Shown here piece by piece: positions 1 through 4,877 of a stretch of DNA of 5,833 nt. Made by a program: the position numbers and the translations under genes. The stretch is from positions 1-5,833 of the forward strand of contig JAGQRA010000046.1 in NCBI GenBank assembly GCA_020425885.1. Reading direction: 5' to 3'. Each line of letters opens with the position of its first letter. Within the stretch, counting starts at the first letter, position 1. The notes under the pieces are model-generated. The model worked only from the letters and a program-made list of their open reading frames with translations. It was not told where the DNA came from and ran no database searches. Source of the DNA: Planctomycetota bacterium. Its GTDB lineage: Bacteria > Planctomycetota > UBA1135 > UBA2386.

Positions 1-85
1 TCGGTCGATCCCGGCGCGCCAAGAAAGGCGACCGCGATGTCCCTTCGCCACTCCGCCCGCGTCAAGACGGCGAACGAGGACCGAA
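1..85. other. Left edge and leader of first gene; possible end of an upstream gene
   Basis: No complete gene fits here. On the + strand, one frame is open from the window edge to a TGA at 100-102 and has strongly G/C-biased third positions. A second frame is open to a TGA at 87-89 that overlaps the ATG at 86 as ATGA, the arrangement often seen in translationally coupled genes. Either could be the C-terminal tail of a gene starting outside the window, but about 30 codons are too few to decide and neither peptide is recognisable. The third frame, that of the 86-826 gene, is also open to the edge but has no ATG, GTG or TTG before 86. I see no convincing promoter. Confidence 0.25.
76..80 (+). promoter_or_regulatory. 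Shine-Dalgarno sequence for the pilin-like gene
   Basis: GAGGA lies five bases before the ATG at 86, a normal ribosome-binding spacing. It supports this ATG over the in-frame GTG at 170-172, which has only a poorly placed G-rich stretch before it. Confidence 0.6.
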
Positions 86-826
86 ATGACGACTCCACCT
101 GACACCGCCCACCGATGCGACGCGTTCGCGCTCCCCAGCTCCCTCGGCCCGGCTCCGGCCCGGGGTGCCGTGGCCCGCTGGGCTCTGCCCTCGGCCGCCG
201 CGTTGGCGCTGCTGGGCTGGATCGGCCTGGCCGTGCCGGCGAGAGCCGTGACGATCGCGAAGAACGAACTCGCGGCGATCGCCCAGCTGAAGAACATCAG
301 CTCCGCGCAGGCCCAATGCCAGGCAGCCGGCGTGATCGACGTCAACAACAACGGCGCCGGTGAATACGGGTTCTTCGGCGAACTCTCGGGCGCGGTCGCC
401 GTCCGCGGCGGCAGCGACAGGATCTCGCCGCAGGTCCTGAGCAACGCCTTCGCGAAGGTCGTCGACGGCCGGATCCACAGAGGTGGCTACGTGTTCCAGA
501 TCTACCTTCCGGACCATCGATCGCTCGGCGTCGGTGAGGACGCGACGGGTGGCGATCCCGACAATGGCCAGGGTGTGTCACCGTCCCTCGCCGAAGTGAG
601 CTGGGCGTGCTACGCGTGGCCGGAAACCCACGGCGGCACCGGCCAGCGAGCGTTCTTCATCGACCAGGCGGGCGACATCCTCGCGAGCGAGAACACGGCG
701 CGACGGTACAGCGGTGCAGCATGCAAGCCCGGATTCGACGCCGCGCTCGGCGATCCTTTGCCTGACCGGCCAGAGGCCGTGCGCGGCGCGGATGGGGAGG
801 TGTGGACGAAGCTCGGCCCGCCGTAG
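86..826 (+). CDS. Exported type IV pilin-like protein without a prepilin leader
   Basis: This 246-residue protein has a hydrophobic segment at about 32-50 followed by PARA (51-54), which reads as a Sec signal peptide with an AxA-type cleavage site or as an N-terminal anchor. Residues 60-80 (NELAAIAQLKNISSAQAQCQ) strongly resemble the amphipathic helix that follows the methylated hydrophobic spine in type II secretion/type IV pilin-like proteins. The rest is a globular domain with a GEYGFFGELSG segment (92-102), ISPQVLSNAF (113-122), GYVFQIYLPD (134-143), WACYAWPE (173-180) and FFIDQAGDIL (190-199). This order resembles, from memory, pilin-like and DUF2950-like proteins of planctomycetes and acidobacteria. 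The usual G/FTLIE prepilin cleavage motif is absent, so assembly into a pilus is doubtful and a periplasmic or envelope role is more likely. Cysteines 78, 175 and 213 could form a disulfide if exported. The exact function is unknown. The start at 86 is supported by GAGGA at 76-80; the GTG at codon 29 would give a tighter signal peptide and is the main alternative. Confidence 0.75.
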   Translation: MTTPPDTAHRCDAFALPSSLGPAPARGAVARWALPSAAALALLGWIGLAVPARAVTIAKNELAAIAQLKNISSAQAQCQAAGVIDVNNNGAGEYGFFGELSGAVAVRGGSDRISPQVLSNAFAKVVDGRIHRGGYVFQIYLPDHRSLGVGEDATGGDPDNGQGVSPSLAEVSWACYAWPETHGGTGQRAFFIDQAGDILASENTARRYSGAACKPGFDAALGDPLPDRPEAVRGADGEVWTKLGPP

Positions 827-853
827 CCACGGGGGCCGTTGCGGTCGCGTTCC

Positions 854-883
854 CCGCCTCACCGCCGCGTGCGGGTCAGGCGG
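854..883. terminator. Stem-loop between convergent genes, possible bidirectional terminator
   Basis: CCGCCT at 854-859 pairs with AGGCGG at 878-883. The stem continues, after one C-C mismatch, as ACC (861-863) with GGT (874-876), leaving a ten-base GC-rich loop. It sits 27 bases after the stop at 826 and 64 bases past the end of the opposing gene, where a shared terminator is expected. Neither strand has a U-tract after the stem, so classical intrinsic termination is not shown. The remaining sequence in 827-947 contains other short palindromes (CGCGGCCGCG at 893-902, ACCGGCCGGT at 922-931) that are common by chance at this GC content. Confidence 0.35.
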
Positions 884-947
884 ATGATCTGGCGCGGCCG
901 CGATCGAGCTCATCGTGCGCGACCGGCCGGTGCGGCTCCGGGTCGCG

Positions 948-1664
948 TCAACCCTTGCGCGGATGGGCGAGGATGACCCTGTTCATGCGGGTGATGCGAT
1001 CGGACACCTCCGACCAGCGCACGTGAAAGCCGGCGGCTTCGAGTCGATAGGTCCGGTCGACATCGACGGCGACGGTGCCGAGCGCCTTCTTCAGCGCCGG
1101 CGGAATCGGCGAGATGCCGAGCGGGTGGCAGCACGGCATCACGGCCACCGGCGTCCGGTTGGCGACCGCCAGCTCGAGCACGCGATCGGTCTTCTTGCCG
1201 CAGGCGTGGATCGCGACCAGCCCGGCCTCGGGCGGAATCAGCGTCGGCGCCTTGCGCAGTCGGGCCCTCGTGAACTCGACGCGGCCGGCGGTCCAGGGAG
1301 CGACCGCCGCGGCCGCGGCCAGGATGCGATCGAAGCTGTCCGGACGGTTCTGGTCGAGCACGATGGCGCGCTCGACGCCGCGTTCGAACATGGCGAACAG
1401 CACGGCGACGAGGCCGTGGCCACCGCACAGATCGGCGACGACGCGGGCGCGCGCGTGTTTGCGCGCCAGCGCGAAGAACTCGAACGCCTCGATGACCTCA
1501 CGGAAGGCCGTGGCCCGATGTTCGCACAGGGCGCGGGCGAAGCGATCGATCGGGCCGTCGCCGGGGAAGGCGAGCGCGTCCTTCGGCACGAGTCGGGACC
1601 GTCGATCGATGCCGTGCGCATTCGTCGGATCGTTGAACTGTCGCAGCAGGCGGAACTGGCCCAT
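948..1664 (-). CDS. SAM-dependent methyltransferase, Trm13/METTL25-like (Methyltransf_32 type)
   Basis: The 238-residue product is a class I (Rossmann-fold) S-adenosylmethionine methyltransferase. Motif I is visible as VADLCGGHGL (76-85), the glycine-rich SAM loop. VLDQN (102-106) ends the second strand, with Asp104 placed to bind the SAM ribose. Further on come AIHACGKKTD (151-160) and VAVMPCCHPL (173-182). The HACG plus PCCH pair is what I recall from the Methyltransf_32 family, which includes eukaryotic Trm13 (2'-O-methylation at tRNA position 4) and METTL25. The zinc-binding CHHC finger of Trm13 is absent and the protein is much shorter, so the substrate cannot be assigned; RNA is one candidate. 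The protein is soluble, with no signal peptide or membrane span. It is divergent from the ELWxxDGT gene and convergent with the pilin-like gene, so it is probably a single-gene transcript. The ATG at 1664 is the only ATG in frame after an upstream stop at 1751-1749; its ribosome site is weak (AGG about 13 bases upstream). Confidence 0.8.
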   Translation of the reverse strand: MGQFRLLRQFNDPTNAHGIDRRSRLVPKDALAFPGDGPIDRFARALCEHRATAFREVIEAFEFFALARKHARARVVADLCGGHGLVAVLFAMFERGVERAIVLDQNRPDSFDRILAAAAAVAPWTAGRVEFTRARLRKAPTLIPPEAGLVAIHACGKKTDRVLELAVANRTPVAVMPCCHPLGISPIPPALKKALGTVAVDVDRTYRLEAAGFHVRWSEVSDRITRMNRVILAHPRKG

Positions 1665-1704
1665 GCCGCGAGCATGACCTGGCGATTGCCATCTGCAACG
1701 ATGC

Positions 1705-1716
1705 GCCGGCGCCGGC
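1705..1716. repeat. 12-base perfect palindrome in divergent promoter region
   Basis: GCCGGCGCCGGC reads the same on both strands and lies six bases upstream of the candidate -35 of the 1808 gene, between the two divergent starts. It could be an operator, but at this GC content such palindromes also arise by chance, and I recognise no regulator site. Confidence 0.25.
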
Positions 1717-1721
1717 AGCGG

Positions 1722-1750
1722 CTGACGAACCGTGGCATCGCTGTTACCCT
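1722..1750 (+). promoter_or_regulatory. Candidate sigma-70-type promoter for the ELWxxDGT-repeat gene
   Basis: CTGACG (1722-1727) matches four of six bases of TTGACA. A 17-base spacer separates it from TACCCT (1745-1750), which keeps the key T, A and final T of a -10 box. The TG at 1742-1743 makes it an extended -10 (TGnTAnnnT). The start codon is 57 bases downstream of the -10. The -10 region, TCGCTGTTACCCT, closely resembles TCGCTGCTAACCT before the dehydrogenase gene. Assignment is by inspection only. Confidence 0.45.
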
Positions 1751-1752
1751 AT

Positions 1753-1787
1753 CCGGCTCGCCGGCTACTGGGCGACGGTCGCCGCCC
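1753..1787 (+). promoter_or_regulatory. Two small stem-loops in the leader of the ELWxxDGT-repeat gene
   Basis: CCGG (1753-1756) and CCGG (1761-1764) form a four-pair stem with loop CTCG. GGCGAC (1771-1776) and GTCGCC (1778-1783) form a second, realistically five-pair stem closing a three-base loop. Both lie between the predicted transcription start (about 1757) and the ribosome-binding site, so they could stabilise the 5' end of the mRNA. The first stem would fall partly upstream of the predicted start, so its presence in the RNA is uncertain. Confidence 0.25.
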
Positions 1788-1797
1788 ACCCACAGCC

Positions 1798-1803
1798 GAG
1801 GAG
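1798..1803 (+). promoter_or_regulatory. Shine-Dalgarno sequence for the ELWxxDGT-repeat gene
   Basis: GAGGAG lies four bases before the ATG at 1808. This strong site, together with the signal peptide that follows directly, fixes the start. Confidence 0.7.
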
Positions 1804-1807
1804 TCAC

Positions 1808-4648
1808 ATGTACGCCTGCCATCGACCGATCACTGTCTTCGCCCTCTTCCTGATGGCCTCTTGCCTGCCGGCGCAGCAGCTCGTGCGCGACGCCGTGCAA
1901 GGGGGCAGCGCCGCGTCGTCGCGACCGGGGAACATCATCAGTCTGCCGAACGTCGCCTGCTTCGCGGCCATGACCGCGGACGCCGGCTGGGAGCCGTGGG
2001 TCACCGACGGCACGGCGGCCGGAACCCACCAGTTGCGCGACCTCGTCCCGGGCCGGTTCGGCTCCGAACCGCAGATGCTCTGCGAGTTCCGCGGCAAGGT
2101 GCTGTTCCGTGCGACGGTGCCCGGTCTCGGGCGGTTGCTGTTCCTGACCGACGGCACCGCGGCCGGCACGACGATGGTCAGCGGCCTCGGCATCAACGTC
2201 GATTCGGTCGTGCGGCTCGGCAATGGGACGCTGCTGCTCAACGCGCAGAACTCGGTCCTCGTCAGCGACCTGACCGCCGCCGGCACGCAGCTGTTGCCCG
2301 GGATGCGCAGGTTCGAGAACGGCATCGACGTCGGCGGCGTGTCGTACGGCACGTGCCTGAGTCTGACCGGAATCTACGAGCTGTGGGCGACCGACGGCAC
2401 CGTCGCGGGTTCCTACCTCATCGCGTCGACGGGTTCGACCAGCCGGCCCGTCGCCTTCACCGACTGGGGCGGACGGATCTTCTTCCAGGAGAGCCCGCTC
2501 GTCTCGCCGGGCTACATCTCGTCGACCAATGGCGTTGCCGGTTTCAGCCGCCATGTCCAGCTGCCGCCGACCCTCAGGGTGCCCCCCGAGCGGATGTTCG
2601 TCCGCAACAACCAGCTGTTGTTCCCCAGGAACGGGAACCTCTACACCAGCGATCTGACCACGGCTGGAACCGGTGCGCTCAACGTGCCGTGTTCGGATGT
2701 CATCGATCTGGTCGAATGGAACGGGGCGCTCTTCTTCCGCGCGACGGACGCGGTCAGCGGCTACGAGCTGTGGACGACCGATGGCACCGTGGCCGGCACG
2801 AGCCAGGTCGCTGACCTCAACCCGGGTGCCGCGGGCGCGCATCCCGAGCACCTGCTGGCGACCGCGAACGGTCTGCTGTTCCGCGCGCGGACGCCGGCCG
2901 GGCAGCGGCTGATGCGCCTCAGCGGACCGGCGACGATCGTCGACCTCGGCGGCATTCCGACCGACGCGCCGTACGGGTTCGCTGCCGCGAGCAGTGTCAG
3001 CGGCTTCATCCCCTTCCAGAACAGCCTGCTGTTCGGCGGCACCGACAGCGCCGGCACGGAGCTGTGGCAATACGACGGCAACCAGCCGCCGGCGCGCCTG
3101 GTCGACATCAATCGGGCCGGCCCGGGCCTGTTGTTCGACACCGGGGTCGAGACGGTCGCGGTTCACGACAGGATGTACTACGTCGCCGCCGACGAGCTGC
3201 ATGGCGCCGAGCTGTGGTCGAGCGACGGCACGGCCGCAGGGACCAATCAGCTCGAGCTGACGCCGGGGGCGTCGTCGGAGTTCAACGTCGCCGACGTGGC
3301 GTTGGCCCGGCTCGGCGATCGGGCCGCGTTCGTCAGCCTGCATCAGGCCGGCATCACCGACGGCACGCTGGCGAACACCGTGACCGTTCATGCCGGCCAG
3401 CACAGCCGCTGCAAGGTCTACCGCGACGAGATCTACTTCCTCGGCGGAGACTACCTGTTCCACAGCGACGGCACGGCGCTCGGCACCGTGGCGCTGCGGT
3501 TCCCCCTGTTCAACCTGGGTGACTTCGAGGTGCTGCCGAACCGCATCGTGCTGCTCGGCAGCTACGGGGTCTACGGCGCCGATGGGGCCGGCGTGTTGGA
3601 GCAGCTGTTCAGCCCGGGGGCCGATCCGACGTTGCATCGCATCAGCGACGGCAAGGTCGTCATCACCTCGAGCAACGGCATCCACGTCACGGATGGCACC
3701 CTGGCCGGCACGCGGCAGCTGGCGATCCTGGGGGCGAGCTACCGCAAGGACGCGACCGGTGGTGGCATCGCCTACATCATGGCGACGACCGTGCTCAGCG
3801 GTGCGGGCATCTGGCAAAGCGACGGCACCTTGGCGGGCACCTACATGGCGGCTCCGGTGCCGCTCGGGATGGTGGTCGACGAACTCGTGGCCACCGATCG
3901 CGAGCTGTTCGTGGTCGCGCGGACGGATCCTCTGGGGCGCGAGCTGTGGCGACTCGATCGACAGAACTCGCAGCTGGTGCTGGTTGCGGACTTCGCGCCG
4001 GGCATCTACTCGGGCGTGCTGACGGCCGCGCCGCTCGGCGTCGGCGATCTGGTGCTCGTCGCGGCCGGCGATGCCGCGACCGGCATCGAGCCGTATGTCA
4101 CGGATGGCACCCCCGCCGGCACGTTCCTGCTCGGCGACATCCATGTCGGTCCGGGCAGCTCGAATCCGAACCTGCTCGGCGTCGCCAACGACACCGTGTT
4201 CTTCCTGGCCGACGATGGCGTGCACGGCAACGAGCTGTGGTCGATTCCGTTGGCTTCGACCGGCGCCGCGGTGCTGCAGAACATCGGCACCGGCTGTCCC
4301 GGCGCGGCCGGCTACCCCCGCCTCACCGCGAACGCGGTGCCACGGCCGGGGACCGCCGGCTTCGGCCTGGACCTGCGCTCCGTGCGTGGCCTGGCGCCGG
4401 CGGTGCTGGGCCTCGCCAACAGCTCGGCGGTGCAGACCATCGGCGGCTGCGAGCTGCTGCTCGGCGGCGGCATCATCAGCACGCTACGCCTGGCGAACCT
4501 CGCCGGGCAGGTCTCGTTCCAGTTGCCGTTGCCATCGTCGTCGCAGTTCATCGGCGTGCGATTCGTCGCCCAGGGCTTCGCCATCGACCTCGCCGCGCCA
4601 TCGGGGTTCACGACGAGCGATGGCGTGATCTTCATCGTGGGCAACTGA
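1808..4648 (+). CDS. Secreted ELWxxDGT-repeat protein with C-terminal surface-protein tail domain
   Basis: This 946-residue protein begins with a short Sec signal peptide: a hydrophobic core at 8-18, then LPAQQ at 20-24, with likely cleavage after Ala22. Residues 60 to about 815 contain repeats of the ELWxxDGTxxGT type, a motif family often labelled hyalin-like. I count twelve clear [TS]D[GL]TxxxT/S cores, starting at residues 66, 114, 153, 195, 281, 324, 472, 517, 553, 628, 671 and 765. There are also decayed copies that keep ELW but lose DGT, at 418, 712 and 809. Units of roughly 45-50 residues alternate this turn with 'LFF.A.D..G.ELW' strands, which suggests beta-propeller-like blades; the fold is inferred. 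Residues 827-946 form a separate domain (GTGCPG at 827-832, ending SDGVIFIVGN). The protein should be secreted or on the cell surface. No catalytic residues are recognisable and the function is unknown; binding or adhesion is a guess. A lipoprotein reading at Cys19 (MASC) is less likely, because Met at -3 is a poor lipobox. It has its own promoter-like element and a 229-base gap after it. Confidence 0.85.
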   Translation: MYACHRPITVFALFLMASCLPAQQLVRDAVQGGSAASSRPGNIISLPNVACFAAMTADAGWEPWVTDGTAAGTHQLRDLVPGRFGSEPQMLCEFRGKVLFRATVPGLGRLLFLTDGTAAGTTMVSGLGINVDSVVRLGNGTLLLNAQNSVLVSDLTAAGTQLLPGMRRFENGIDVGGVSYGTCLSLTGIYELWATDGTVAGSYLIASTGSTSRPVAFTDWGGRIFFQESPLVSPGYISSTNGVAGFSRHVQLPPTLRVPPERMFVRNNQLLFPRNGNLYTSDLTTAGTGALNVPCSDVIDLVEWNGALFFRATDAVSGYELWTTDGTVAGTSQVADLNPGAAGAHPEHLLATANGLLFRARTPAGQRLMRLSGPATIVDLGGIPTDAPYGFAAASSVSGFIPFQNSLLFGGTDSAGTELWQYDGNQPPARLVDINRAGPGLLFDTGVETVAVHDRMYYVAADELHGAELWSSDGTAAGTNQLELTPGASSEFNVADVALARLGDRAAFVSLHQAGITDGTLANTVTVHAGQHSRCKVYRDEIYFLGGDYLFHSDGTALGTVALRFPLFNLGDFEVLPNRIVLLGSYGVYGADGAGVLEQLFSPGADPTLHRISDGKVVITSSNGIHVTDGTLAGTRQLAILGASYRKDATGGGIAYIMATTVLSGAGIWQSDGTLAGTYMAAPVPLGMVVDELVATDRELFVVARTDPLGRELWRLDRQNSQLVLVADFAPGIYSGVLTAAPLGVGDLVLVAAGDAATGIEPYVTDGTPAGTFLLGDIHVGPGSSNPNLLGVANDTVFFLADDGVHGNELWSIPLASTGAAVLQNIGTGCPGAAGYPRLTANAVPRPGTAGFGLDLRSVRGLAPAVLGLANSSAVQTIGGCELLLGGGIISTLRLANLAGQVSFQLPLPSSSQFIGVRFVAQGFAIDLAAPSGFTTSDGVIFIVGN
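1988..4243 (+). repeat. Array of degenerate ELWxxDGT protein repeats
   Basis: The region encoding residues 61 to about 812 is a tandem series of diverged units centred on the Asp-Gly-Thr turn, for example TDGTAAGT, SDGTALGT, TDGTLAGT and TDGTPAGT. Spacing between clear cores ranges from 36 to 141 residues; the largest intervals contain decayed units such as ELWQYDG (418-424). The DNA copies are diverged and share only short GC-rich words around the DGT codons, so these are old protein repeats and not a recent tandem DNA duplication. Confidence 0.8.
4286..4645 (+). other. C-terminal domain of the repeat protein (GTGCPG...SDGV type)
   Basis: The last 120 residues differ from the repeats. They open with GTGCPGAAG, contain short beta-prone segments and a second cysteine in GGCELL (Cys881, with Cys830 in the opening motif), and end in TTSDGVIFIVGN. 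I recall very similar tails on many otherwise unrelated secreted proteins of one planctomycete lineage, which suggests a shared sorting, anchoring or packing module. This has not been verified by search. The two cysteines could form a disulfide after export. Confidence 0.55.
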
Positions 4649-4811
4649 CGGTGACCGCGACCGCCGGCGCGGATCCAGCGGCGCGGAGCTCGGATTGCGG
4701 TACGCAGGGTGGCCACATCGCCGCGCCGCAGGGCGGTTCCTCTGCGTCAAGGGCGCGGGGCCGACTACTCGCGGCTACCCGCAATTCGGGCCTAGGGCTC
4801 GCCGTTCTCGC
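4649..4811 (+). other. Non-coding gap after the repeat gene, with inverted repeats
   Basis: No plausible gene lies here. The stretch includes an 8-base perfect inverted repeat, CGGCGCGG (4679-4686) with CCGCGCCG (4721-4728), which encloses a small hairpin TGCG-GTA-CGCA (4696-4706). Further on is a compact stem CGGGCC-TAG-GGCTCG (4787-4801, one G-U pair). Either could terminate transcription of the 1808 gene, but neither is followed by a U-tract. The gap continues to 4877 with the promoter-like element and leader hairpin listed separately. Confidence 0.35.
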
Positions 4812-4820
4812 TGCTAACCT
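4812..4820 (+). promoter_or_regulatory. Candidate extended -10 element for the dehydrogenase gene
   Basis: TGCTAACCT fits TGnTAnnnT and ends 57 bases before the start codon, exactly the distance seen for TGTTACCCT before the 1808 gene. The aligned 23-base stretches from 4808 and from 1738 agree at 18 positions. No good -35 hexamer is present at 17 bases (CTAGGG), which fits an extended -10 promoter or an activator-dependent one. The call is by eye only. Confidence 0.35.
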
Positions 4821-4828
4821 GTTCGGCC

Positions 4829-4857
4829 CGAAAAAGGCGGTGATCCGCCTGCCTTCG
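4829..4857 (+). promoter_or_regulatory. Leader stem-loop upstream of the dehydrogenase gene
   Basis: AGGCGG (4835-4840) and CCGCCT (4845-4850) form a perfect six-pair stem with loop TGAT. The stem extends past a small internal loop through CGAA (4829-4832) pairing with TTCG (4854-4857). The CGAA half could instead pair with the TTCGG just upstream (4822-4826), giving two mutually exclusive folds if both are transcribed. If the -10 at 4815-4820 is right, the mRNA would begin almost at this hairpin, which would suit a 5'-end stabiliser. It has no U-tract and stops 20 bases before the ATG. Confidence 0.4.
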
Positions 4858-4877
4858 CCGAACCAACCCCGGCAGCC

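Noticed and set aside
893..931. Short palindromes CGCGGCCGCG and ACCGGCCGGT as regulatory sites
   Set aside because: They lie between two convergent gene ends and are expected by chance in sequence this rich in G and C.
915..1853. A 312-codon + strand frame opposite the methyltransferase
   Set aside because: The - strand frame has SAM-binding and PCCH motifs, while this frame is compositionally biased and overlaps the start of the repeat gene.
1808..1864. Lipoprotein signal at Cys19 of the repeat protein (MASC)
   Set aside because: Met at -3 is atypical for a lipobox, and LPA/QQ just after gives a better ordinary signal peptidase site. It cannot be fully excluded.
1732..2814. A 360-codon + strand frame overlapping the promoter region and the repeat gene
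   Set aside because: It is an Arg- and Ala-rich out-of-frame shadow. The competing frame at 1808 has a strong ribosome site, signal peptide and clear repeats.
1238..4225. A 995-codon open frame on the - strand opposite the repeat gene and part of the methyltransferase gene
   Set aside because: Its product is a low-complexity mix of Arg, Ala, Asp, Glu, Val and Gln with no recognisable domain. It is the antisense image of the strongly G/C-biased codons and repeated DGT motifs on the + strand. It also overlaps two well-supported genes.
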